A stretch of 57,262 nt of DNA from an uncultured Lachnospiraceae bacterium (GTDB lineage: Bacteria > Bacillota > Clostridia > Lachnospirales > Lachnospiraceae): contig CAJTSB010000016.1 in assembly GCA_910578825.1 (NCBI GenBank), positions 10,244 to 67,505 of the forward strand, in the 5' to 3' direction. A program made the translations under genes and the position numbers. Shown here one piece after another: positions 34,996-42,899 of this stretch. Below the pieces are notes generated by a model, which made no database searches, was not told the DNA's origin, and saw nothing but the letters and a program-made list of their open reading frames with translations. How positions within the stretch are numbered: the first letter of the stretch is position 1; every line of letters begins with the position of its first letter.

Positions 34996-35710
34996 TCCAT
35001 ATGCGGCGCTTGGATTAACGAGAGGCGCCACGGACGAAGAAATCAAAAAAGCATATCGTTCTCTGAGCCGGAAATATCATCCGGACGCTAATATCAATAA
35101 TCCCAATAAGGAGCAGGCAGAGGAGAAATTTAAAGAGATTCAGCAGGCGTACCAGCAGATTATGTATGAGAAAGAACACGGAACGTCTGCTGGCTTTGGG
35201 GATTCCGGACATGGACAGACGGGCGGCGGTACATACTGGGATTTTGGAGATTTTTTCGGTGGATTCGGGTATGAACAGCCCAGACAAAACAGGGCCCAGG
35301 ATTCCGAGAGTACGCACAGACAGGCGGCGGAGAACTATATTCGCAACGGTTATTACCGTGAGGCATTAAATGTATTGAACAGCATGAATAACCGGAATGC
35401 GCACTGGTATTATTTAAATGCGATTGCCAATTCCGGAATGGGAAATAATGTGGCGGCGATGGAGTCCGCGCAGCGTGCAATGTTCATGGAGCCAGGGAAT
35501 CAGCAGTATCGACAGTTATACGCCAGGCTCCAAAACGGAGGGAGCTGGTATTATGGTCAGCGGCAGAGCTACGGGAGTCCGGCCGGGGGCAGCGGGAGTT
35601 TTTGCCTGAAGTTATGCCTGGCAAACATGTTGCTGAATCTTTGCTGCGGAGGCAGCGGGCTTTGCTGTGGAGGCAATGGACTTTATTGTGGCAGGGGACC
35701 ATACATGTAA
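34988..35710 (+). CDS. J-domain protein with Gly/Cys-rich tail
   Basis: The 240-residue protein has an N-terminal J domain (1-65: DPYAALGLTRGATDEEIKKA, HPD at about 36-38) that should stimulate a DnaK ATPase. A G/Q-rich linker follows, then a TPR-like helical region (about 110-180), then a C-terminal stretch rich in Cys and Gly (LCCGGSGLCCGGNG). It lacks the DnaJ zinc-finger and substrate domains, so it is not classical DnaJ. It is coupled by overlap to the DUF5685 gene. Confidence 0.85.
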   Translation: MYDPYAALGLTRGATDEEIKKAYRSLSRKYHPDANINNPNKEQAEEKFKEIQQAYQQIMYEKEHGTSAGFGDSGHGQTGGGTYWDFGDFFGGFGYEQPRQNRAQDSESTHRQAAENYIRNGYYREALNVLNSMNNRNAHWYYLNAIANSGMGNNVAAMESAQRAMFMEPGNQQYRQLYARLQNGGSWYYGQRQSYGSPAGGSGSFCLKLCLANMLLNLCCGGSGLCCGGNGLYCGRGPYM

Positions 35711-35733
35711 CATAGATGGAGTGGGTGAACAGA

Positions 35734-36246
35734 ATGGATTATATGGTGTTGTATTCCAGTAAAACCGGAAATACCAAGAAGATAGCCACTGAGATTTTCA
35801 GTGCGCTGCCGGGGATGTCCAAGGATATGCAGAGCATAGAGGAGTATAAGGGCAAAGATGCAGATATTTATTTTATCGGTTTCTGGGTCAACCGGGGAAC
35901 TTGTGAAATGTCGATCATAGATGCGATGTCTGAGCTGCACGGTAAGAAGATTGCCCTGTTTGGCACCTGCGGCATGGGAAACAGCGCGGAGTATTACCGG
36001 AGTATTGAGCAAAAAGTGAATGTGTGGATTCCGGATGACTGTGAATACCTTGGCATCTTTTTATGTCAGGGAAAGATGCCGATGCAGGTTCGGGAGAGTT
36101 ATGAGATTCCCATGGAAGACCCAAGACAGGAGGCATGTCGTAAGCGGATGCTGCACAATTTTGACGAGGCGTTGTTTCATCCCAATGAGGAGGACTTAGC
36201 CGATGCAAGAGAGTTTGTAGGGAGAATGATGGGGAAGATATCATAG
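35734..36246 (+). CDS. Flavodoxin-family protein
   Basis: The 170-residue protein has the FMN phosphate loop YSSKTGNTKKIA, then IYFIGFWVNRGTCE and LFGTCGMGNSAEYY, as in flavodoxins of gut Clostridia. It resembles proteins that databases name BilS, a flavodoxin partner of bilirubin reductase, but no reductase is adjacent, so I only note the likeness. The ATG at 35734 is preferred over one six codons earlier because GGAG lies upstream at a workable distance. Confidence 0.82.
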   Translation: MDYMVLYSSKTGNTKKIATEIFSALPGMSKDMQSIEEYKGKDADIYFIGFWVNRGTCEMSIIDAMSELHGKKIALFGTCGMGNSAEYYRSIEQKVNVWIPDDCEYLGIFLCQGKMPMQVRESYEIPMEDPRQEACRKRMLHNFDEALFHPNEEDLADAREFVGRMMGKIS

Positions 36247-36371
36247 AACTGGTGTTGCAGATTATTGGTTCTCAACTTCGCGAATAGCGGGAAACGTTGT
36301 GGCTTATCACTTGAAAGAATGTCATAATCATCCGAAATAATTTCAGTAGGAGCAGAAAGGAAGGTCAGAGG

Positions 36372-37679
36372 ATGTATTATGTACATAACATGGAAAGTGA
36401 ATTAGCTACTGGTAAAAATTATTATGCAGCAAACACGGATAAATATTTTGCGTCGCCAATGAAGGAATTAAGTCAGAAGACTATCCTGGTGGAAGACGCA
36501 GAGACAAATAGAAATGACAGTTATCGCCAGCATACAAAGTATAATGATTTGTCGGATTGCTACTATAGTACCTATGATTTGGGAATTTTGCTGCAAAATG
36601 AAGAAAGCTATCTGGAAGGAACGATAGATTCTGGAGATGATGTAGATTACTATTCCTTTTCTTATCAGCAGAAAAACATATATTCCTGGATGGGGATATC
36701 TTCGGAAGTAACCATTTATTTAGAGAGCGAAGATAACAGTTGTAATCTGATATTATATGATTCCTGTGGAAATCAGGTTGGGATGGCAGAAGATGATGGG
36801 AATGGTAACAAAAAACTTACGGTGCCGGATTGGGATGGCGCTGCCTCGCAGTATACCATTCGGATAGAACGTACAAATGGGATGTCTGTAAGTGAAGATC
36901 AGAATTACCGCATAAGAATTACAGAAACAAAAAGCAAGGATGAAACAGGGCAGAAATATTATGGGTCATACCAAGAGCAGCTTGACCGCTTACATGACAT
37001 ACAGTATGCAGCGTTACCGGAAAATGAAAGATATTCAGGAACCGCCACTGTGGAAGAGCTGCTGGACAGACTGAAAAATGGAGAGCAGCTGGATAGAAAA
37101 GAGATGGCTTATCTAAAGATATATGCCAATTTGGCGGACTACGAACAGGCAGAGGCAGAGAATTACATTCAGAATGGATTTTACAAAGAGATAAAGGAGA
37201 CAGCGGAGAAAGAGGGAATGGAACTGCCAGCCGGATTATGGGAAATTGATATGGATGCGTCTGGCAATATAACTGTCACAGGGCAAATATCAGAAGAAGA
37301 AAAGAAGAAATTGGAGGATATGCTTACGCAACACTTTGCCGATGGCTTGTGGGAAAAGTATTTACAGGCATCGAATATTTCCAATGAACAATACAGGTTG
37401 TTGGATGGGTATCATAAAGTGGAGCAGTTTATCCGTAAGGCAACAAATGGAAGGTACTCCAGTGGGGATATCGTAGTGGATAAAAACGGCAAGATTACAG
37501 GATTGCCGGATAAAATGTGCGGGTTAATTAATTCTCAGGATACGAATGCAAGATATGAGGAGTTAAGGGATGATATCTATATGCTTATGGATTATAAATA
37601 CAGGCATGGACTGGAAGGGATCAGGAGTTTTCATGTCAAATATCAGGTATCCGGGGATGAATATAAGATGAAACTATAA
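36372..37679 (+). CDS. PPC-domain protein of unknown function
   Basis: The 435-residue protein has no signal peptide. Residues about 68-170 look like a bacterial pre-peptidase C-terminal (PPC) beta domain (YDLGILLQNEESYLEGTIDS, DVDYYSF, LILYDSCGNQVGMAEDDG). The C-terminal half is mixed helical and unrecognised. PPC domains usually sit on secreted proteins, so the lack of an export signal is odd. AAGGAAGGTCAGAGG precedes the ATG. A strong hairpin follows the gene. Confidence 0.65.
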   Translation: MYYVHNMESELATGKNYYAANTDKYFASPMKELSQKTILVEDAETNRNDSYRQHTKYNDLSDCYYSTYDLGILLQNEESYLEGTIDSGDDVDYYSFSYQQKNIYSWMGISSEVTIYLESEDNSCNLILYDSCGNQVGMAEDDGNGNKKLTVPDWDGAASQYTIRIERTNGMSVSEDQNYRIRITETKSKDETGQKYYGSYQEQLDRLHDIQYAALPENERYSGTATVEELLDRLKNGEQLDRKEMAYLKIYANLADYEQAEAENYIQNGFYKEIKETAEKEGMELPAGLWEIDMDASGNITVTGQISEEEKKKLEDMLTQHFADGLWEKYLQASNISNEQYRLLDGYHKVEQFIRKATNGRYSSGDIVVDKNGKITGLPDKMCGLINSQDTNARYEELRDDIYMLMDYKYRHGLEGIRSFHVKYQVSGDEYKMKL

Positions 37680-37721
37680 AATGAGAATATGAGTAAACGG
37701 GGACTATCCTGAAGTTTGTGT

Positions 37722-37767
37722 AACCCTCCAAACTGATGTAAGGTAAAATTACATAGTTTGGGGGGTT
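37722..37767. terminator. Long hairpin after the PPC-domain gene; possible element end
   Basis: AACCCTCCAAACT pairs with AGTTTGGGGGGTT, continued by TGTAA/TTACA with one bulge, giving about 19 bp around a 7-base loop. TTTATTAT follows. Directly after it a 17-codon frame starts MENDISLLNYLL. Together with GTTTGTGTAA just before the hairpin, this might be a relic of an insertion sequence end. Confidence 0.5.
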
Positions 37768-37804
37768 TATTATGGAGAATGACATCAGTTTACTAAATTA
37801 CTTG

Positions 37805-37833
37805 TTGACAAATAATATTATATGATGTATAGT
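37805..37833 (+). promoter_or_regulatory. Promoter of the PadR operon
   Basis: TTGACA and TATAGT are separated by 17 bases, about 55 bases upstream of the PadR start. ATGTAT followed by AACAT overlaps the -10 and fits the loose PadR operator pattern, so autoregulation is likely. Confidence 0.75.
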
Positions 37834-37889
37834 ATTAAACATAAAATAGTAATATAAATAATATAATATAATGCTAAGGGAGTGATGGA

Positions 37890-38213
37890 ATGGTATTTAA
37901 CACAGGTGCGGCTCTTTTGGACGCCATTGTTCTTGCGGTCGTGAGCAAGGAGAAAGAGGGCACATATGGTTACAAGATTACCCAGGACGTCCGGCAGGCA
38001 ATTGAAGTGTCAGAATCCACACTGTATCCGGTGCTTAGAAGGTTGCAGAAGGATGGATGCCTGGAGGTCTATGATATGGAATGCGGTGGGAGGAACCGCA
38101 GATATTATAAGATTACGGACAGGGGCAATGCACAATTGAACCTGTATCAGACGGAATGGGAAACGTATTCTTCTAAAATTACAATGTTATTTTCGGGAGG
38201 AGAGCTGGCATGA
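37890..38213 (+). CDS. PadR-family transcriptional regulator
   Basis: The 107-residue protein is a PadR winged helix: GTYGYKITQDVRQAIEVSES, TLYPVLRRLQKDGCLE, GGRNRRYYKITDRG. GGGAGTGATGG precedes the ATG. It starts a three-gene operon in which the stop overlaps the next start (ATGA). PadR proteins of this type usually repress their own operon with a DUF1700 membrane protein. Confidence 0.93.
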   Translation: MVFNTGAALLDAIVLAVVSKEKEGTYGYKITQDVRQAIEVSESTLYPVLRRLQKDGCLEVYDMECGGRNRRYYKITDRGNAQLNLYQTEWETYSSKITMLFSGGELA

Positions 38214-39010
38214 GAAGAAAGGAATTTATGTGGCAGTTGGAGACGCTGCTGGCAGACATATCAGAGGAAGAGAAACAGGAAGCGTTATCTTACTATCGAA
38301 GTTATTTTGAGGACGCGGGGGAGGAAAATGAGGAGCGAATATTGCGGGAACTCGAATCCCCGGAAAAGGTGGCGGCTACGATCAAGGCCGATTTGAAAAT
38401 GGAACAGGGAAATGAGGCTGGCGTCTATACCGAACATGGATTTGAAGACGGAAGGTTTGGGAACAGCAAACAGGAACTGAGCCAGAAGACGGCAGAGTCT
38501 GGGAATTATCAGCAGGGAATGAATGGGAGCTATCAGCAGGGAACAAACGGAAACTATTATCAGGGAACAAATGGAAATTATCAGCAGGGAACAAACGGTA
38601 ATTATCAACAGGGAGCCAGTGGGAATTATGGCAAAGGCAGGAGCCGTGAGGAAGACCGTGTGATAAAGATTGTGGTGATTACAATTGCTGCCGTGTTGAC
38701 GAGTCCGATCTGGGGCAGCATTTTACTTAGCATATTAGGTACGGTATTCGGTCTGGCAGTCGCATTTGTGGTCACGGCTTTTTCACTCTATGTTTGCGGC
38801 GGCGTGCTGTTCGGCGTAGGAATCGGTCAGCTTGCAGTCGGGAGCGTGGCAGTCGGGTTTGGGATGCTTGGAGCGTCCATGTTTGTATTAGGTTTTGCAA
38901 TTCTGATAACAATTTTCTGCGTATGGATTTGCGGGAAAGGCGTTCCCTGGCTATGTGAGCTGATACGTAAATTGTGGCGGAGAGTATTTCCGGGAAAGGA
39001 GCAGGCATAA
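38210..39010 (+). CDS. DUF1700 (HAAS) membrane protein with tandem GNYQQGTN repeats
   Basis: The 266-residue protein has an N-terminal HAAS/DUF1700 helical domain (1-65: RKEFMWQLETLLADISEEEK, YYRSYFEDAGEENEE). A repeat region (about 95-140) of units like YQQGTNGN follows, then three or four hydrophobic segments (about 150-250). These proteins pair with PadR regulators and DUF4097 proteins and are thought to take part in envelope stress sensing. The gene overlaps PadR by 4 bp and its stop touches the DUF4097 start. Confidence 0.9.
   Translation: MRRKEFMWQLETLLADISEEEKQEALSYYRSYFEDAGEENEERILRELESPEKVAATIKADLKMEQGNEAGVYTEHGFEDGRFGNSKQELSQKTAESGNYQQGMNGSYQQGTNGNYYQGTNGNYQQGTNGNYQQGASGNYGKGRSREEDRVIKIVVITIAAVLTSPIWGSILLSILGTVFGLAVAFVVTAFSLYVCGGVLFGVGIGQLAVGSVAVGFGMLGASMFVLGFAILITIFCVWICGKGVPWLCELIRKLWRRVFPGKEQA
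38500..38633 (+). repeat. Short tandem repeat in the DUF1700 gene
   Basis: About six copies of a 24-base unit encode (S/N)YQQGTNG-like octapeptides. The units are near-identical at the DNA level (TATCAGCAGGGAACAAACGG), so length variation is plausible. Confidence 0.65.
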
Positions 39011-39987
39011 TGAAGAATTTTACAAAAATTGCATTGATAGTGGTATTGGTATGCGTGATACTGGGAAGCATCTTCGGTACAGTCAGCCTGTGCCTTGGAT
39101 TCAACTATAATGATTTTCGGGAGAATGTGGAGAATGGAGAGTATGCCTTTGGTCCGATTGGCAAAGTGGGGAATTGGATCTGGGATGGCGGCGTAAACTG
39201 GAAATACAACGGCGGTGACTGGGACAGTGCAGATACGGATGAATATACATTTCCCTGCATGGGAGATGCGGGGGATTCCAGGGTGGACAGTCTTAATCTG
39301 GATGTTTATTATGGCTCTGTGTATATTGAGGAAAATGTGGAGAGTTCGGATGAAATCTGGGTGAAGATCGAATACCGTAAGAAGAATCATCGTCGTGTGG
39401 TAGAGGCATATAAGGATGGTATGGAACTGAATATCCGTGAGACCGGCAGCAGACATAGCAGGAACAATGACAGTACCAGGATTACAATTGCGATTCCGAG
39501 AGGGATGGGAGAGGACCCCCATATGCTGAAGGAAATTCTGCTCAGGCAGGACGCAGGAGAAATTTCTGTTGATATGCCGTTGACAGCAGAGAAAATAAAT
39601 ATTACAGTGAACGCGGGCGAATGTGACGTGGAGTCAAAATTAACGGCGTTAGAGACGTTGACAGCGGATATAAGCGCAGGAGAGATAGATTTTAGTGAAA
39701 TTGAGGCGCCGGAACTGTTTCTTATTGCCGGAGTCGGTAAGCTTGACGTTGATCAGATGACGGCCGATGATATTAAGATTGATTGCGGCGTCGGCTCCAT
39801 AGACGCTACGGCAGTCGGCAGGGAAAGTGATTACGACTATGATATTATGAGCAATGTGGGGGAAGTCACAATCGGCGACGAGAGTTATGCAGGGCTTGGA
39901 ACGTCCAAGAACATAAATAACGGCGCAGATAAGAAGATGCAGATTGACTGCGGCGTCGGCAGCGTGGAGATTTCATTTGACAGATAA
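39010..39987 (+). CDS. DUF4097-family membrane-anchored beta-strand protein
   Basis: The 325-residue protein has an N-terminal membrane anchor (about 5-27), then repeated beta-strand stretches typical of DUF4097/DUF4098 folds (INITVNAGECDVESKL, TADISAGEIDFSEI, KIDCGVGSIDATAV, MQIDCGVGSVEISF). It is the third gene of the PadR operon; its ATG overlaps the DUF1700 stop. Function is unknown. Context suggests a surface sensor or scaffold. Confidence 0.88.
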   Translation: MKNFTKIALIVVLVCVILGSIFGTVSLCLGFNYNDFRENVENGEYAFGPIGKVGNWIWDGGVNWKYNGGDWDSADTDEYTFPCMGDAGDSRVDSLNLDVYYGSVYIEENVESSDEIWVKIEYRKKNHRRVVEAYKDGMELNIRETGSRHSRNNDSTRITIAIPRGMGEDPHMLKEILLRQDAGEISVDMPLTAEKINITVNAGECDVESKLTALETLTADISAGEIDFSEIEAPELFLIAGVGKLDVDQMTADDIKIDCGVGSIDATAVGRESDYDYDIMSNVGEVTIGDESYAGLGTSKNINNGADKKMQIDCGVGSVEISFDR

Positions 39988-40031
39988 GGAAAGTGGACGG
40001 AACATGGACCTGCCCATAGTGGAGGAAACGA

Positions 40032-40712
40032 ATGCAGTATCAATGTCTGATAATTGATGATGAGAAATTGCTTGCAGACAGCACAGCGGAATATTTTAAC
40101 CTGTTTGGCGTGAACACGGCGGTTGTGTATACCGCCGCAGAATGCCGCGAATTCTTCAGGGAACACACGGCGGAATTATTACTGCTCGATATCAATCTCG
40201 GCGATAGCAGCGGATTTGAACTTTGTAAGGAGTTGCGTGAAAGGACGGAGATCCCGATTTTGTTCATCTCCGCGCGCTCAAGTGATGACGATAAAATTAT
40301 CGCCCTCAATATTGGAGGGGATGATTATGTGCAGAAACCGTATTCGTTAAGCGTTCTTTTGGCGAAGGTAAAGGTAGTGCTGAAACGTTATGGGCAGAGT
40401 GGGAATTTATCGTATACAGACGGAAGGCTTACGGTGAATTTGCATGCAAGAGAGGTGCGGGTGGAAGAAAAATCTGTCAAACTGACGTCTTTGGAATTTA
40501 AACTGCTCGCTTATCTGATACAGAACAAAAACCGCACGGTATCCAAACAGGAGTTATTTGAAAAGATATGGGAGGATAAATTTACGGGAGATGGAACTTT
40601 GAACGTGCATATCCGTAAGATACGTGAGGCGATTGAGCGTGAGCCGGGGAACCCGGAATATATTATTACGGTCTGGGGAGACGGTTACAAGTTTGTCGGA
40701 GGGTCATCATGA
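40032..40712 (+). CDS. OmpR-family response regulator
   Basis: The 226-residue protein has a receiver domain (1-118, phospho-Asp in LLLDINLGDSSG, Lys in VQKPYSLSVLLAK) and an OmpR-type winged helix (LTSLEFKLLAYLIQNKNRTV, LNVHIRKIREAIE). GGAGGAAACG precedes the ATG. It overlaps its sensor kinase by 4 bp and heads a set with an ABC transporter of the type that confers resistance to cell-envelope antimicrobial peptides. Confidence 0.94.
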   Translation: MQYQCLIIDDEKLLADSTAEYFNLFGVNTAVVYTAAECREFFREHTAELLLLDINLGDSSGFELCKELRERTEIPILFISARSSDDDKIIALNIGGDDYVQKPYSLSVLLAKVKVVLKRYGQSGNLSYTDGRLTVNLHAREVRVEEKSVKLTSLEFKLLAYLIQNKNRTVSKQELFEKIWEDKFTGDGTLNVHIRKIREAIEREPGNPEYIITVWGDGYKFVGGSS

Positions 40713-41971
40713 GAAGGTATGTATTTCGAATTACCGTGTTTCTTATCCTTGCTGCGGAAATTGCGGCGCTCATTGTCTATGCAAACCAGGTATCGGACAA
40801 TGGACAGGACAATGTTTTGGTGAATGAAACGGTACAGTCTGTGTGTAATGACTGGGAGGACATGGAAAGTCACGAGAATCAGACAGGACTGGATTATGTT
40901 TTGCTGGATCATGATGGAACGGTTGTATTTCGAACCAGAGAAGGTCTGAGCGAGAGCATTCATGCAGCAATTGCCCATAGGGATACGATTCTGGATATCG
41001 AAATCGATGGAAAGACTGTTGGTAAAATAATTTTATATAATGACAGTCTCGCGCGAGTACAGGCTCAAAGGAAAAGGACAATACTTCTGCTGGCGGCGGC
41101 TATATTTTTACAATGCGGTATCTGTCTGGGATATAGTATTTATCTGGATTATGCCATAATCAGACCGTTTCAAAAACTAAAAGGTTTTGCCATGCGCATT
41201 GCAGGCGGAAATTTCGATATTCCGCTTACAATGGACAGGCAGAATCTTTTTGGTGCGTTTACCGAGAGTTTTGACATCATGCGATTTGAGCTGAAAAAAG
41301 CGCAGATTGCCGAAGCGAAGGCGAATGCGGATAAAAAGGAGCTGGTAGCCAGGCTTTCTCATGATATCAAGACGCCGGTTGCCAGTATTAAGGCGGCCTC
41401 GGAGCTGGGAGCTGCCTGTACGGATGACGAAAAAATCAGGAATAATTATATACAGATTAGCCACAAAGCAGACCAGATTAATATTCTGGTCACAAATTTA
41501 TTTACATCTGCGTTAGAGGAATTACATGAGCTTACCGTTGTTCCTGCGGATATGGAGAGCACAGAGTTGGGAGAGCTGTTGGAAAATGCCGATTATCTGC
41601 ATTATGCCGCACTCCCGGATATTCCGGATTGTCTTTTGTATGCAGACAGGTTGCGTCTGCAGCAGGTGTTTGACAATATCTTTGCGAATTCCTATAAATA
41701 TGCCAATACGAAAATAGACATCGCGGTGTTTCGTGAGGAAAAGGCTCTCAGAGTTGTTATTGAGGATTATGGCGGTGGTGTTGGAGCAGAAGAGCTGCCT
41801 CTTTTGAAAGAAAAATTTAAACGTGCAGGAAATGCGAAGGAGATTGAAGGTGCGGGTCTGGGGCTTTATATTTCGGATTGCTTTATGAAGGAAATGCATG
41901 GGGAATTGGGGATTGCGAACGGTTCAAATGGGTTAAAAGTGGTGGTGAGGATTGCGTTAAGCGGGAGCTGA
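40709..41971 (+). CDS. Sensor histidine kinase
   Basis: The 420-residue kinase has a first membrane helix (about 3-24), a short extracellular part (about 70 residues), a second helix (about 118-143), a HAMP-like linker, the phospho-His box LVARLSHDIKTPVASIKAAS, and an ATPase domain with FDNIFANSYKYAN and GAGLGLYISD. It is the partner of the adjacent response regulator. The small sensor region would suit detection by way of the transporter, as in Bce-type systems, but it is larger than in true BceS kinases. Confidence 0.93.
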   Translation: MRRYVFRITVFLILAAEIAALIVYANQVSDNGQDNVLVNETVQSVCNDWEDMESHENQTGLDYVLLDHDGTVVFRTREGLSESIHAAIAHRDTILDIEIDGKTVGKIILYNDSLARVQAQRKRTILLLAAAIFLQCGICLGYSIYLDYAIIRPFQKLKGFAMRIAGGNFDIPLTMDRQNLFGAFTESFDIMRFELKKAQIAEAKANADKKELVARLSHDIKTPVASIKAASELGAACTDDEKIRNNYIQISHKADQINILVTNLFTSALEELHELTVVPADMESTELGELLENADYLHYAALPDIPDCLLYADRLRLQQVFDNIFANSYKYANTKIDIAVFREEKALRVVIEDYGGGVGAEELPLLKEKFKRAGNAKEIEGAGLGLYISDCFMKEMHGELGIANGSNGLKVVVRIALSGS

Positions 41972-42083
41972 TTTAAGGAATTGTTAAGGGTTGCCTAAAG
42001 ACATTTAAGGTTTGCAAACGTAGAATGGAACGTGAAGGAGGAAGGCAAATGCAGAGCATTTCTTGAATGCCTTCCGACGACTT

Positions 42084-42110
42084 GACAGGTGACGCAAAGC
42101 GTCGCGTGTC
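42084..42110. promoter_or_regulatory. Long imperfect dyad upstream of the ABC transporter genes
   Basis: GACAGGTGACGC, an AAA centre, and GCGTCGCGTGTC form inverted arms with GACGC/GCGTC and GACA/TGTC blocks. A second hairpin, GGAAGGCA with TGCCTTCC, lies just upstream (about 42039-42074). They may be the response-regulator site or an attenuator between the kinase and ABC genes. Confidence 0.5.
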
Positions 42111-42139
42111 GCTACCAATTATACAGGGAGGTTGAACTT

Positions 42140-42898
42140 ATGAAAAAAGTTTTGTTACAAACTGACAAGTTAAGCAAATCCTTTTCCAGTGGAGGGAATT
42201 TGCAACACGTTCTCAAAAATATTGATTTGCAGCTTTATGCGGGCGATTTTACCGTTATTATGGGAGCAAGCGGCGCGGGGAAGTCTACGCTTTTGTATGC
42301 GCTTTCCGGAATGGATACGCCGACGCTTGGCACGATTACTTTTGGAGAAAAAAACATTTCTGATTTGAATTCAGACAGACTTGCAATGTTTCGGCGTGAA
42401 CACTGCGGGTTTGTATTTCAGCAGATTTATCTGATTGATGGGATGAGCGTGATGGATAATGTTCTGGCGGCGGGACTGCTTGTGAATAAGGATAAAAAGA
42501 GTCTTGTAAGACGCGCGGAAGAATTATTTCAGGCAGTGGGGATTTCCGGAGAGACGCAGAAAAAATTTCCTACGCAGATTTCTGGTGGGGAGGCGCAGCG
42601 CGTAGGCATTGTGCGGGCATTAATCAATGAACCGCAGATTCTATTTGCAGATGAGCCGACGGGAGCGTTAAACTCCAAAACCGGGGCGGACGTCCTTGAT
42701 ACGCTTACCGCTTTTAATGAACAGGGGCAGAGCGTTGTGATGGTTACACATGATATGCGTTCGGCGCGGCGCGGCAATCGTATTCTTTACCTGAAAGACG
42801 GCGCGATTTTAGGAGAGTGCGATTTGGGGAAGTATGTGCATGATGACCGTGCCAGACATGAGAAACTCTCAAAGTTTCTGAATGAAATGGGGTGGTAA
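42140..42898 (+). CDS. ABC transporter ATP-binding protein (MacB/BceA type)
   Basis: The 252-residue ATPase has Walker A GASGAGKSTLL, the Q-loop FVFQQIYLI, signature SGGEAQRVGI, and Walker B ILFADEPTGALN followed by the H-loop VTHD. This belongs to the group that works with FtsX-type permeases. GGGAGG lies 8 bases before ATG 42140. It is followed after one base by the permease gene. Confidence 0.95.
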   Translation: MKKVLLQTDKLSKSFSSGGNLQHVLKNIDLQLYAGDFTVIMGASGAGKSTLLYALSGMDTPTLGTITFGEKNISDLNSDRLAMFRREHCGFVFQQIYLIDGMSVMDNVLAAGLLVNKDKKSLVRRAEELFQAVGISGETQKKFPTQISGGEAQRVGIVRALINEPQILFADEPTGALNSKTGADVLDTLTAFNEQGQSVVMVTHDMRSARRGNRILYLKDGAILGECDLGKYVHDDRARHEKLSKFLNEMGW

Positions 42899-42899
42899 T

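Noticed and set aside
38500..38633. Short regular repeats resembling a CRISPR or regulatory repeat array
   Set aside because: They are codon-phased octapeptide repeats inside the DUF1700 gene with no spacers.
38827..39522. 231-codon minus-strand frame
   Set aside because: It lies wholly opposite the DUF1700 and DUF4097 genes, which have clear domains and coupled starts; its composition is that of a shadow frame.
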